From Capronia americana (lineage: Eukaryota; Ascomycota; Eurotiomycetes; Chaetothyriales; Herpotrichiellaceae), in contig JADWQD010000018.1 in the NCBI GenBank assembly GCA_016110215.1, positions 744,001-808,000 on the forward strand: a DNA stretch of 64,000 bases. Reading direction: 5' to 3'. The position numbers were made by a program, and so were the translations under genes. The notes under the pieces were generated by a model. That model was not told the origin of the DNA. It saw only the letters and a list, made by a program, of their open reading frames with translations, and made no database searches. This document shows, piece by piece, positions 12,266 through 24,714 of the stretch. The stretch's first letter is position 1. The number at the start of each line of letters is the position of its first letter.

Positions 12266-12756
12266 CTTGATGCTGATGGCTGTTTCTTCGAAATGTGTTG
12301 AGGTGGTACGAAGCTGTCTGTCTGGAACAGGAGGACGGGATGATGGTGTACAGACAAAGACGAAAAAGAAAGGCGTAAGAGACGAATATATAAGCCGGTG
12401 GGAATAAGGGCGCTCAAATTCACTGTCAGAGGGAGTGACAAGAAGTCCTCTTATCTTCACTGAGAGGCCGTGGCGTGGTGAATGTACTGAATTCACATTG
12501 AGGACCAGTGGCTGGTCGTTTAGTGATGCGGTGAAAGCAGTAACTTGAGGATCCCAGCAGTACACAGCTGCAGGTGAAGAATAATAATATCACTTGTCTG
12601 GAACGAATCGCCAGCGTAAGGATCTCGTCGACCGATCTTCTGCTGAGGTGATGACTGATTATATTCGACGGCCAGTTCCAGAGCGTGAGCCTGACGAAAG
12701 CCGAGTCTTCCAGTCTCGATCATATGTAACCTCCTTTATGTGAGGTTTCCTTGGTT
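12266..12756. other. Intergenic, promoter of the secreted protein
   Basis: 491 bp between the secreted-protein start and the TLC-gene stop. A TATA-like ATATATAA lies near 12386-12393. Nothing else recognised. Confidence 0.4.
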
Positions 12757-13998
12757 CTATCGCTTCCGGACGTCAAGATTCCCGGCTGGGACCGCAGTGC
12801 TTTTCGCAAACTCGGTGCCCTTCGAAGGTGCAGCGGCCTGGCCAAATTGATCCTCCTTCTCCTCGTACGGGGTCTTGGGTCCAGAAAGCGTGTCATAGTC
12901 GAGCTCGCTGGCCGCCAGCTCCACCATGCTTTGCTTTCGCTCCCGTTCGCGTGGAAAGTCAACTTGAGGTTTTCCCTCGAACCTCTTGCGTACCGTCTCG
13001 ATCATTTTACCGAACCAGTAAAAGTTCAACGTGTTTAGCACTAGATTACAGGCGAGATACACCAGAGCCAGCCAGAACGGGACTGCTTGTGTCTGTGAAC
13101 CGGTGAATTTCATGACCTCAGATTGCGCTGAGATACAGCTTGTGTCACCCAGGCAAAGTTGGCCATCCCTGGGTACGAAGATGGAGGAATGGGGCGACTC
13201 GCTAATCTCTCGGAGCACTGGACCAGGCTGAGTGTTTAGGTGCATCGTGTGCCAGACATCTTGATACACACGCAGAGACTGGTAAGTACCCCAGATCAAG
13301 CGACATCCAAAGAAGACGGCCAGGAGCAGCATTCCATTGTACCACTGAAGCTTACCGCCTGTCATGTTGAGCTTGTCGCAGAACCAGTGGATATTGAGGA
13401 ACGGGGTTGACAGTTCATAGAGAATGAAAACGGGGCCGTAGTAGTTGCAGAATGGTCGCTATTTAAATCAGTTAGCCCCGCGTCCGGACTTTGCAGATGG
13501 GGAAGAACCCACGAATCCTAAGGAGAACACGGCCAGAGCAGTAACAGCATGAGCGAGAATGCCCGGCCCGAAGATCTTGAGGTAGCGCGTGCTCACGACA
13601 AGGTCCCAGACAAAGTAGCCCGCGGCCAGGCCCTGAATAAGACCTGACGCTCCCGTGTAGCCGTATATCCTTTCCACCGCACTGCTGTTCATGTCCTTGC
13701 GCTCCTTGTCCGTGAACATGACCCATAACGCCGCCGAGTTGATGATGAGTGACTGGAGCAATGAGACGACGTGCACGTCCCAGTTGATACGTGTTCGTCG
13801 GTTGAGCTTCGGGTAGATGTGCGGGAAGAGGATATTCGAGAGAATAGGGGAGATGATGGATTGTGTAGTCTGGTACAGGACGAAGGCACCCAGTACTTCA
13901 TGGACATGGTACGGTAGGGAGGGCAGGTATAGAGCGTCGCTGTAGGGCTTGACCCAGTTGACCAGCCATGGAGGAGGTGGTGGTAGGGGGTCAAGCAT
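12757..13998 (-). CDS. TLC-domain multi-pass membrane protein (TRAM/LAG1/CLN8 type)
   Basis: Exons (minus) are 13998-13513 and 13458-12757 with a 54-bp intron (GTGGGT donor, CTAAC branch site, AATAG acceptor), 395 residues. The N-terminal half has hydrophobic helices around EVLGAFVLYQTTQSIISP and SLIINSAALWVMF; the spliced join gives FSLGFRPFCNYYGPVFILYE followed by LSTPFLNIHWFCDK, a hallmark of the TLC domain, then two more helices and a charged cytosolic tail. TLC proteins of this fungal type are ER/Golgi membrane proteins possibly sensing or handling lipids; the ceramide synthase double-His motif is not obvious, so I do not call it a ceramide synthase. Confidence 0.85.
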
Positions 13999-14998
13999 CT
14001 CCGCTGCAGTCTAGGAAGGTGCGCAGGGAACTGATGATATAAGATAGAAATACCGCCGACTGTCAGAATTCAATGATCGTGAGGTGGTCAAATGAGCGGC
14101 GACGAAGAGCAATGATCGAGCAACAACAGAGCAGGGAGGAATGACGCACCAAACAGGCCAAGGCCGAAATGTTGGGGATCGCAGGCATCGCTGGGCGTCG
14201 GTGGGCGCCGCTTGGGCATCCACACATCTGGAAAGGGGAGCACGTCACATGCTCCGTGCCGAGCCACGTGATTCATGGTTGGATCTCGCTGGCCGCTTTA
14301 CACTTCAACGCAAGTTGCAGCGAAATTTCCGTCCGAATATGGCGTGAAGGCGCCGCCGCCTTTGCAGGTTGATTCCCCTCCTCGCAGAGCAGTACCCCCC
14401 TTCCCTCTGATGGAGTAGTTCGGTATCAAAAATGAGTTTCGATAACTGCGAAATAAGCCTAGAAGTGAGTACACTTTGTCTCTTGGATCTGTGGCTGTGA
14501 TCGAAGAATATTAGAGATCGGCAGTTCTAGTCGAATACCACAAAGAAAGACTTCAACGTCGAAGCCAACCTTTGTCTCCTAGAATCAAAGACCCCTATGT
14601 CTACACCCCTACGGAGGATGGGCAGGGTCTGAAGCTGGATAGTCCGTCCTTCAGTGATCGACAACCGTGAATGGGTAGCTATATCACGGCACACCACTCT
14701 TGGGTAATGCAGTCTAGTCAATAATAAGGTAATCTCCTCCCTTACAGCTTATGAAGGCCACACTTCTTCCCGACCAGCTCCTCGTATCGCCGCCGTAAGC
14801 CTTGGCTGCTCGAAATGGCCGGGCCGCCTAGAACGCAGGCTGATTCCCGTCAACAATTGTACACACACAATTCTTGTTATTGCTATCCTACTGTGAGGGC
14901 TAATCCACTCTTCTTCATCTCTTGAACACTCGCTGAACGCTTCACTGCCCCGAATGAACCGAACGCCCAAACGCCCACCCGTCCATCTCGTCATATTT
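13999..14998. other. Intergenic, TLC promoter / 3' flank of the coiled-coil gene
   Basis: 1.0 kb with no recognisable gene; only short frames on both strands. Confidence 0.45.
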
Positions 14999-17900
14999 TC
15001 AGGTCTGCATGTCCTGTGCCGTCATCTGGAAATACTCCATTGCCTCTCCCACATGGCGTGGCTCGCTCCCCGCTGTCAACGGTTCAGTTCCCAGACCGCT
15101 GTCGCTACCATGGTACTTGAGTCCCTCATCCGTCATCACTGGTGGGGGTTGAAGATCCGATAATGCGTCTGCCGCGATGTGGGGAGTTTCGAATCCGTCC
15201 AGGCTCGTCAAGGCCATGGAGTTGTCTTGACCTCCGTTGACTTGATCTGCTAGACCATCGTGCAAGACCATGGCAGTCTCGGTATCTTCATCCGCCTCCG
15301 GTTCTTCGTCCTCTTCAGCAATGCTTTCAGTCTGCCCGTTGATCGTCCCTACGACACTGCTGTCGCAGCTGGTACCCGTCGATAGCCTGCTATCACGGCT
15401 GAGGCTACTTCCTGTCCCATAAACCATGCTGTCCGTGTACATGTAGCTGGTCCCGTTGCTGGTCCTCCTCTCCGTGTCCGCGTCACTATGGTCGTCGTCA
15501 CTGTTCCCGTGCTCGGCGCTGAAGTTCTCCTTGTCCGTGAGCTCAGTGGGCACACCATTCCAGCTTGCCTTTCGCCCATTGAGATAGCTGCTCGGGTTGC
15601 TCTTGACGGATTGGCTTCGCTTGAGACTGACAAGGCCTGTCGACTTGGGCGCAGGAGCCAACATCAGTGCCATGTCGGGTGTGTTCCGCCCCCGATTGCC
15701 TGTGACGTGGCTCGTGCTGAGAATCCGCCTGTCCACCGCAGACGTTCTTGGAGTAGAAGATACCTTTACGTTCGATGTGAGCGGAGTCCTTTTCTTGAGA
15801 GCCGTGCCGACGGCGCTGCCAATCGCCGAGCTTCCACCCTTGATGGAGATCCGTGCCGTCGCCGTGCTGGTCGTACTGGGAACCCGCTTGAGGCTCATGG
15901 ACGCATCACGCTCGGCGGGGGTGATTTTCGGCTTGTTGATGGATCTCGAAGAAGTTTTGACTGCGCGGGCTTGGTTAACGAGACCCTCGAGAATCCGCCG
16001 TTCAAGGACTTCTGCTCTAGCATTCATGTCACGCATTTCCTCTTGTCGAATCTGAAGAGCCGTTTCCAGCTTGGCCACATCTCGAGTCAATCTCCTGGTC
16101 TGAGCGATCAGCTCCTCTTGTTCTCTCCGCATGGCCGCCATTGACTCAGCAAGAGCATTCTTCTCGCCATTGAGAGCAACGATATCGGCTTCAACCTTCT
16201 CCTTCTGTGCAGTCCTCTTCTCCAGGGCAATTGCGGCTTCGGTCGCCTCTGCAACCTTTGAGTCATGATGCTCACCCATCAGTCTTGTTTGTGTGGCGAC
16301 CATGCTTGCAACCTCCGCTGCTGTCGACATCACTTGTTCATGTACTTGGTCGAGTTTGGAAAGGCTACCCAATGAGTCCTGAGTCTCCTTCTGACTGTTT
16401 TGCACTCCGGCGAACACTTCTTTTGCAAAATCGGCATGAGACAGAAGTGTGTCCAACTTGTCGTGCAGCTCACTGTCGTCGTACTTCTCTGGTGGAGGGA
16501 ATGGTTCTTGAATTGGCTCAGATGGAGCTGCAGGCAGGGCTGGCAATAACGGTGGAATGGCTGCGGGGATGGAGTCGACACCGGACTTGATCTCTTCGGT
16601 CGCTCGGTGAAAGCTCTCAGTTTGCTGCTGAGAGTGCTCATAGTGCTGTGTCACCACCCCGAGAACTTCACGGATTGCAGCTATTACAGCCGGCTGATTG
16701 TCTGCGATGGCGCCTTCGAGTTTGGTAGCGACAGCCAATGCTTTGGCAATCTCCTCGCGAGTCACACCATGTTCGAAGGCGTTGGCGGTGTGAAGGCTGT
16801 CGACCTTGGAATTAGTCTCTTCAATGGAGCCGAATACAGTCTTTGAGTCCTCGGAAACGCGCTCGCAAGTGTCCGTTACCGTGGATCCGAGAGTGTCCAT
16901 GAGCGACTTGAGATCATCGACAATGGCCTTGGTCCCAGTTGTCGCCTCCAGATGCGCAGCATCTCGTTCCTCCAGCGCGGTCAACTTCGCGTCGCTCGCC
17001 TGTTGAGCATCGTCATACTTGGCCATCAGCGTATCGAACCTCTCTTCGATTACAGACTTGAGTTCCGCTCCGGTCTCTTCGTGCTTGGTGAATAGCGTGG
17101 CGTCTCTCTCTTCCATCTCCACCTTGATGGTGGACTGGTGTTCCATGTGCTTCTCCAGTTCGTTTTTGATTATATTCGACATCTCTTCAATGCTGGCGGC
17201 TGTGGCGTACTTGCTCATATCGTCATGATGCATCCCAAGCACTTTGTTCAGCTCGACAATGCCCTCCGCACTGCCCTCCACCTTGCCGACGAGCTCATCC
17301 CGCAGATCTCCAATGACGTTCCTGACGTCGTCAATCTTTGTCGCCAAACCTCCGTGCTCGATCTTGCGGGCTTCGAATGCCTGTGCAGTGAGTCCGTTGT
17401 CGGCCTCGAACTGCTCACGGAACGACTTGAGGTCATTCTTTACGTCGGTGATGTCTTCTTTGCTCGGTAGCGCGCCGACATCCGGGAGTTTGATGTTTTC
17501 AACCTGGCTTTTGATGTCCAAGACCAGCGATTCGACAACTTCCAGATCTCTTTTGACGAGAACCGATTCCTCCTCATTCTTGGCTCCGTCCAACTTCTCC
17601 TTGAACTCTTCCATGCTGCTCTGGACATCCTTCAGCATCAGCTCGATAAGAGTGAAGTCTTCCTTGCTGGATTGCTCGGAGGAACGCTCGCTGCTATCTT
17701 CGATTGCCACCTTCACCTCTCTCAAGACATTTTCGAGAGCGTCCATTTGAACCGACTTGGCCAACGACTCAGTATCAGGGAGGATTATATCGTCAAGTCT
17801 GGCCTTTATATTCCGCAAGAGAGTTTCGATTGCCTCGGTGTCTTCTTTCGAAGCGGCGTTCTCAGGCATCACGATTTCTGGCATAGGTGTATCTCGAACC

Positions 17901-20900
17901 TGGTTGACAGCGGTGGTGACATGATCTATGGCACTGTACAGGCCATCCAGGTCATCTTTGTGCATGCGAGCCTCCGTGGGGATCGCGGTACTGACAGACT
18001 CTTTGACTTGCTGGATTGCTTCGTGCAGTTCGTCCATGTCGTCCTTGTGAATGCGAGTCTCGGACAGTGAAGACGGTGGCACCATACCATCTAGAGCTTC
18101 CACTTTGATGCGTAACTGTGTAATCATCACTTTCAAGCCCTCGATCTCTGTCGAGATGCGACTCTGGTCTGACAGGACCATCTCTTGCCCTCGAGCCGTT
18201 GTGCTGTCAGATTCATCGGCCTGCTTCTCAGCTAGACGCGAGATATCTGCGCGGACGCTGTCAATGCCTGACTTGAGGGCATCGAGGATCTCGTAGCTGG
18301 AGCTGAGATCGACAGGCCGATCAGTCAATTTCTGAATGTCGGTCCGAATACCGTCGACACCATCCTGAAAAGCATCCAGAAGCTCACTCGTGTTTGACAA
18401 GATGCTTTCATTCCCGTCCACCTTATGGCGAGATGAAGCCAGTCCCTCTCGAATTGCATCAAGGACCTCTTCACGGTCAATGGCAGAGCCGCTCCTGATG
18501 AGTGTGGTAGCAAGAGCTGTGCGCATGTGCTCAAGTTCTTCCTTGACCAGGCGAACAATGTCCTCGCTGTTGGTGCTGAGTGTCGATTGTCGGTCATCGG
18601 TAATGTCGCGGATGGCATCAAGAATTTCATCCTTTTCTGAAACAACGCTACTTCTGGCCATACTCTTGCTGATGGTCTCCCGCAGGTGCTCGAATTCCTT
18701 CTCCATAGCATCAAGAAGCTCCGGCGTATTTGGTGCTCCACCACCTCGATTTGCGAAGCCTTTGTCCAAATCTGCCTGCATTGCCGCAAAGCCAGCCTTG
18801 ACTGTATCGATGATCTCGTCCTTTCCGGTAACATCTGAAGCACGATCGACGTAGCTCTCGATGTCAGCCCTCAGGTCTTCAAGGCCATCTTTGAGGGCGT
18901 CAAGAACTTGTTCTGTGTCCTTTCCACTGGCGGCAGAGTATTGTTGGAATTCATTCTTCATGCTCCCGAGGAACTCATGCATAGCCTCGATGACTCGCTC
19001 TCCCATTCCCCCAAGGGGATTTTGCTCGCCCTCGAGGCAAGCCTTGATCGCATCGAACAGGTCTTCGCGATTGAATTCGATTTCTTTGGCGAGAGAGTTC
19101 TGGTGAGAAAGCCCCTGTTGAACGGCGTCGATGATTTGGTCAGTGGGGACAGCTGAATGGTGAGCCAATGCTTCTTGCAGAGCCTCGATAGTTTGCGCAG
19201 TCGAGACACTCTCGTGTTGCACGAGGCCTTGTCGCACGGCATCAACGATCTGCTCTGGGTTGACTGCTTCATGCTGAGCCAGTCCAGCCCGCACAGCTTC
19301 GAAGACGTCATCTTTGGTCAAATCAATCTCTGCACCACGATTTGCACTCATGTCCGGCCATTCAATGCTCCGCAGTCCTTCGGAAACAGCTGCCAGGACG
19401 TCTTCCCGAGTAGCTCCAGCAGGTGGCGATGGTATTGGCGGGAGCTCGAAGTCCGCGAGACCCTTCCTTACAGCCTCAAGTACGTCCTCATAGGTTGCAG
19501 CGGTATCTCTCATCGTGGATTGCTGCGGTTCATATGACTTGAGGCCCTCTTTTAGTGTCTCTAGAATCTCGTCTCGTTCAAGACCGAAGTGTTCGAGAGC
19601 GATTTCCGGTTTGCAGTCCTCCCAAGCTTCTCTGACGGCTGCTAGCATTTCTTCTCGCTCAGCAACCAGATCTCGAGCAGGAGGCTGAGGTAGCTGGGTG
19701 ATAATGGTTCCGACCGCGCGGACGATCTCCTGCGTATCGACTACTGGCCGGCTGAGCTTCACTGATTGCTGTTGGCTTTCTTGGACGATGCGATGCATAT
19801 GTTCCTTGAGTTCGGCGAGACCTTGTTGCACAATAAGCGCAATCTGCCCTTTCATGGCAGTCTGAGCATCAGCATCAGCACCTTTGCTAGCCGTCGTTGT
19901 ATGTTCCAGTTTCTTTGCAATCTCCCGACCCATTCCAAGGACTTCACCTCGTAATTCTCGGACCAAGAGTTTTACTTCGTTGGTCAGACCACCTCCTTGT
20001 GCAAGCGATTGCTTCACGCTCTTCAGCATCGTGACAACCTCGTCAAGCCCGCCCAATTCGGAACTGGACATCGAGGATCGTCTTTCATTGCTGGCTTTAG
20101 CTTTGGCCAAAGGCCCAGCTTTTGACTCTCCTTCAAGATAGAGATCGAGGTTGGAAGGGCCTTTGCCAGTTTCGTTTGCGGTCGCTCGTATGAGGGCTCT
20201 GGACCCTGACTCTTCCTTCATGTCTTTCATGAAGATGAGAATATCCTCGAGCTTTGACATCATGGTGGGGTCAAAAGACGGGTGAGTGGGAGCTGTCGAT
20301 TGTGCTTGGACTAAAGCTTGTGATTTGACGGCTTCCAGTGTGCTCATGATCTTATCTTGTCCCTCACGAGTAGCCATCTCTCTCAGCACCTTCTCCAGGA
20401 GGGCAATGCTTGCTGCCCCATCGACACATGTGAGAGAAGGTGATGCTGTCAGGTCCCGATCGAGGGCAGCGCTAAAACTTGAAGGGCTTCCAATACGTGG
20501 CAGCTGAAGGCTCTTCGGACGCGGAGAGCCAGTGTGCGCTTTGTCGTCGAGGTAATAGCCTAGATTTGGCGTCGATCTGCTCACTTCAGGCGGGGGACCC
20601 AGCAAACGTGAGTCGAGGTTGGTGAACTTGGTCTCCAAACCCGAGACGAGGTCCCTGAGACTCTTGCGGATGTCTTCGTCCCTGGCTGAAGTCGCCTCTT
20701 TGAGACTCATTAGGTCGCCGTAGTTGTCCTTGCTTCTCTTGTTCAGACTCGCCATTTCCTTCTGCACGTTCGACATGATGGAAGTCAAGCTCAATATCTG
20801 GTCTGCAAGAGCACTGAACGAATAGGACGGTTGTACCACAGGCGATGCGTTGTTGGTAATATCCCCGAGCGGCGCGGCTTCCTGCCGATTCCGCATGCTC

Positions 20901-21517
20901 TGCAACGCCAACATGTTTGAGACAGGTGGCGTATTCTCGTCGTCCTTCAATCTTGAGTTCCGGTCGGTCGGTGTGGGTGTTTCTGACCTCGGCCGTGTTG
21001 GGCTGCGCTCTGGTGATTTGGTGCTTGGGAGGTCGTCGAAATCCACAAACCTGGCCGTGCGAAGACCTTTGTCTGGGGATCGCCTCTCGAGGGAATCGCT
21101 CAATTTGCCGATAGTAGGACTCTGGAGATTTTGCATTCGTCTATTCTGCGCTCGCATAACACTTCGATCAGGCGATGCAGGAGGAGGGTTGGTTGTGTAG
21201 CTACTCGGCGCATTTTCTCGAGCTCGGGCGGCAATAAGAGCGGCTGCTTCATCAATGCGCTTTGATGTATTCGATCTGGTGATAGGGCTTCCCGGTACTC
21301 CGGGATTCAATGGGAGAGGTGGAGGTGCTCGTTCTGGGTCTGAGCTATCCCACCTACACAGCGCGTCAGTTATCTCGGTGGTCAAATGCCACCCCAAACC
21401 AACTCACATAGGCACCGAGCTCCTCCCAGACTCAGAAAATGAATGTTGATGCTTGACGAGTCGAGATTCAGCACGGTCCCTCGAGGCATCCCTCGAACTC
21501 GCGGAGTAGGTTGACAT
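14999..21517 (-). CDS. Giant coiled-coil protein with tandem helical repeats
   Basis: Exons (minus) are 21517-21408 and 21353-14999 (54-bp intron), 2154 residues. The start exon encodes MSTYSASSRDASRDRAESRL and joins in frame at PMWDSSDPERAP. About 300 disordered Ser/Pro-rich residues precede helical sequence. Roughly residues 635-1095 hold a run of degenerate 25-45-residue repeats with a core like EEVLDAIREGL (variants DVLEAVRKGL, QIVDAVRQGL, EIIDTVKAGF). Further helices follow, then a strong heptad coiled coil near residues 1740-1835 and a disordered acidic tail. Similar large fungal proteins are loosely annotated as chromosome-segregation-ATPase-like, but I see no Walker motifs here. Role unknown; a cytoskeletal, septal or cortical scaffold is conceivable. 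It shares a 418-bp divergent promoter with RPL27. Confidence 0.8.
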
Positions 21518-21935
21518 GGCCAATGCCTTTGTTTCGGAGATTTCTCGCCAGGAATGCTGTCAGTCACAGATGATGGTCCGTGTTGCTCATAATGCTCTCA
21601 GTATAACGCCAGCGCAAACAAGCATGGATTCAACGATAAGATGCTCCAGATCAAGAAACACGATTTCGGTAGTGGCAGTGCAACTTGTTATCAAAAGAGC
21701 AGACTCAGTAGGTATTGTTGGACTTGGGTAGCGATGCAGTGACGAGGGGCTCCACAAAAAGTAAACAAAAGCGCTAATTGGCTGATTTTGCGGCTGTTCA
21801 CACACCAATCAGGCGCTGCCCACGAAAAACCCATGCCAAGAAGATTTTTGAAAATCAGAGCCGCCGCAGACTTGGACATTTCAACGACAGCCCGTTACAA
21901 CCACATCCTCAGCGCACGCAAAGTTCGACTTCAAG
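21518..21935. promoter_or_regulatory. Divergent promoter, coiled-coil gene / RPL27
   Basis: 418 bp separate the two start codons, so both promoters must sit here or overlap. No element could be assigned with confidence. Confidence 0.5.
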
Positions 21936-22462
21936 ATGAAGTTCCTTAAAGTGGGACGTGTTGCAATGTAAGCTGTTCTCACCCTCCGCCTTTCGTCGCG
22001 AAGACCAGCATCAGGCCTGTCTTGGAGAATGTCACCATGATTCCGACCTGCTGGATAACTTGAGATCGGGTCTGACGTGTTTACAGCATCACAAGAGGCA
22101 GATATGCGGGAAAGAAAGTGGTCATAATCCAACCTGTCGATTCCGGTACAAAGCAACACCCGTTCTCCTACGCCCTGGTCGCAGGCATTGAACGATACCC
22201 TTCCAAAGTCACCCGTCGCATGGGCAAGAAGCGAGTCGAGAAGCGATCGAAAGTCAAGCCATTCATCAAGATGGTCAACTACAACCACATCATGCCCACT
22301 CGCTACACCCTCGAGCTCGAAGGATTGAAGAGCGTCATTTCGAACGATACTTTCAAGGAGGTTTCACAGAGGGAGGATGCGAAGAAAAACGTGAAGAAGG
22401 CTTTGGAGGAGAGATATTTGAGCGGCAAGAACAGATGGTTCTTCACCCCTCTGCGGTTTTAG
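21936..22462 (+). CDS. rpl27: 60S ribosomal protein L27e (eL27)
   Basis: Cytosolic large-subunit ribosomal protein. Exons are 21936-21967 and 22087-22462, a 119-bp phase-2 intron after only ten complete codons, typical of ribosomal-protein genes. The 135-residue product (family 135-136) starts MKFLKVGRVAIITRGRYAGK, with the KOW-like N-terminal motif, and continues SYALVAGIERYPSKVT, NYNHIMPTRYT and the invariant C terminus GKNRWFFTPLRF. Confidence 0.97.
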
Positions 22463-22746
22463 GCGGAGAGATAGGCGGTGTTTCCTGTGAATTGCATGCT
22501 ATGGCGATACAGGGCATAGCCTTCGCATGCGTCCCCAAGGAAGGCCGGCTTGGTCTAAACATCAAAAGGCTATGATCAAACATGAACCGCATCTGACGAA
22601 CCGAGGCGACACGTGATGGTGGAAACCGGTTGAGCAGATCGGTGCACGCGATGCGACAAGCACGGCAGGATTCCATTCCAAGGACAGTCAAATTCAAGAT
22701 CGTTGCACAGTAACATGGAATTGTGAGAAGGGTCTCGGATACTGCT

Positions 22747-23760
22747 TCACTCGAGATACAAATCATCTTTCAAGCGTTGCAGGTTCCTGAACAATCCCGT
22801 CGCACCACCACCCTCATTCGCGCCTTTCATGTTCCTTCCCATCGATGAGTTAGAACGACCGGAACCTTCTTGCCTCGCGTTCCGGGCGGCTTCCCTTGCA
22901 TCCAAGGCCCTCCTCCTGTCTTCCACAAGTTTGGTTAATGACTCGACAAACTTGAGCCTTGCCTTTTCCTCGCCGGTTCCCTTCCAGAGCGTTGCCAGCC
23001 GTGCGTACTCTTCGACTTTTCTTGATGCGGCGTCTACACCAGTATAGTCTCCTGGCGCTGATGCCAATAGATCACCAATTTCCGCTCGTATCTGCTTCAA
23101 GACGTCGTTTGCTTTGTCATCCTCTGCTGAGCTCTGTATACCCAGCTCTGGAGCGGATACCGAGATGAGCGAAGCGCCTGATACCTCGGATGGCGGCACT
23201 GGCCACTCCATTGCTTCACCGAAAACCGTAATGACCGACTCAAGACGTGCTTTGACTTTGCTGAGGAGTCGTAATCGAGCCATGAAGTCAGGCTCCTCTG
23301 TCGGCGCTCGGATATGCACCATTTCATCCCCGTCGGCCTCGGGGTCGATCGGCGATGCAACTTGGCCGATCGCCTCGTCCTTGACAAACTCGCTGATATC
23401 TTTTTGCAATGACTCGGTCAACAACTCATGAAATCCGTTCACATCGCCTCGAAGAACCTCCACCTCGTATGCCAGTCGATTCCCGCTGCGAATGATCTCA
23501 TCCGTCAGTGAAGTCAACTCTGAGGATGAACGAATGTTGATGGCATTGAGACTTGAAAATAGAGCAAGTGCTTCGGTTGCGGCGCCTTGGACCTGCGTGG
23601 ATCGGCTGACCTTTGAAGCCTGGGTTTGAGTAGATAAATTCAAGTTCGGCAGCGCATCATTCAGAAAATCCACAGGATTGAATTCGGGTCGACTAAGCTT
23701 CGTGAGCATAGATTTGCTTCCATCCTGGTCTCCTTGATTTGTGTCTACCCTTGAAGGCAT
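22747..23760 (-). CDS. COG7-like conserved oligomeric Golgi complex subunit (probable)
   Basis: Single exon, 337 residues. The COG complex is a tether for retrograde vesicles at the Golgi. The N terminus FNPVDFLNDALPNL followed by helices such as LSSLNAINIRSSSELTSL and IIRSGNRLAYEVEVLRGDV resembles the COG7 entry of filamentous fungi, which are much shorter than animal COG7. The middle is helical and acidic; the C terminus has a basic helix (VEDRRRALDAREAARNARQE) and ends FRNLQRLKDDLYLE. Converges on RPL27 (284 bp between stops) and diverges from the PARP-UBC gene. The identification rests on memory of family sequence, so it is moderate. Confidence 0.6.
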   Translation of the reverse strand: MPSRVDTNQGDQDGSKSMLTKLSRPEFNPVDFLNDALPNLNLSTQTQASKVSRSTQVQGAATEALALFSSLNAINIRSSSELTSLTDEIIRSGNRLAYEVEVLRGDVNGFHELLTESLQKDISEFVKDEAIGQVASPIDPEADGDEMVHIRAPTEEPDFMARLRLLSKVKARLESVITVFGEAMEWPVPPSEVSGASLISVSAPELGIQSSAEDDKANDVLKQIRAEIGDLLASAPGDYTGVDAASRKVEEYARLATLWKGTGEEKARLKFVESLTKLVEDRRRALDAREAARNARQEGSGRSNSSMGRNMKGANEGGGATGLFRNLQRLKDDLYLE

Positions 23761-24714
23761 CTTGATGTCGAGTCTCCTGTCGGTCGCAGCATTCGGCGAA
23801 ACGAGAAGTGACTCTGGAGTGAGTACAGGTTTTCATTCTTCATAGAGGGTTGTCCTGGTTCTCATGTTCGAGCATGATGTGCACCATAAGATTTCAGCAC
23901 GCACCTTGTACAACTTGTCTTCTACGATCTAGAGAACTTGGGGGCGAAGAACCTTTGGCATTTCTTGAACGGCAAGGAAGAACAATATGCCGGAAGGGAG
24001 GTTGACCTTTGCCAAGCAAACCCAACATCTTGATCCATGGCCAGCCTCAGTTTTATGGACAACCGTTTTGTACCCATATTTTAAGTTTCTGGTTCGTGCG
24101 TCTTCGTCGAGGGACAAATTTTATAGAGGCGCATGGCAAATAGCTTGAAGCAAAGAAACAGAGAAGCATTTCCCCGGGCATGGAAGGAAGCTGGCTGCAC
24201 GGGCAGCTCGAACCCGTTGATTGCTCATGCTCAACCCACCTGTTGTTGTGGTGATGTAAGTGAGAACCAAATGAATCTCGTCTTACTAGGAAGCGACGTT
24301 GCGCGTGTTGTGTCTCCATCATAGAGGCAGCTGCACTAGGTCAGCAGTCACAGTCACTTCACTAAAGGACCGGCAATGCGAACAACTGCTCTTTTGACGA
24401 GCGGCTTTCACCTCAAAGTGACTGCTAACTTAAGCTCAAATCCCGTCTTCTGTCTGCTACAGAATCAACACTGTGTCTTCCTCTCCCTTCCTCTCTCATT
24501 TCTTGTGCCCGCTTGGGACTTGACGGCTTTCTACTGTGAAGCTATTGCGAGAATCCTAGTTTGACCTTCTCCACAACTTCATTTGATCATCTAACCTCCA
24601 GCAGCCCCGAAGCGAACAACATCTTTCAAGGTCCTCAACTTGATCACAGCCTTCCCTACAAATCAATACCAGCCACTCGGGGCTTTACCGAGTCAAACAA
24701 ATCTCCAGCCACTC
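23761..24714. other. Divergent intergenic region, COG7-like / PARP-UBC
   Basis: 954 bp between two start codons, serving as promoter for both. No open frame of note and no tRNA-like B box with proper sequence found. Confidence 0.45.

Noticed and set aside
24200..24240. tRNA-like B box (GCTCGAACCC)
   Set aside because: Lacks the required GGTTC core and no cloverleaf or A box could be drawn around it. No other credible tRNA signal was seen in the window.
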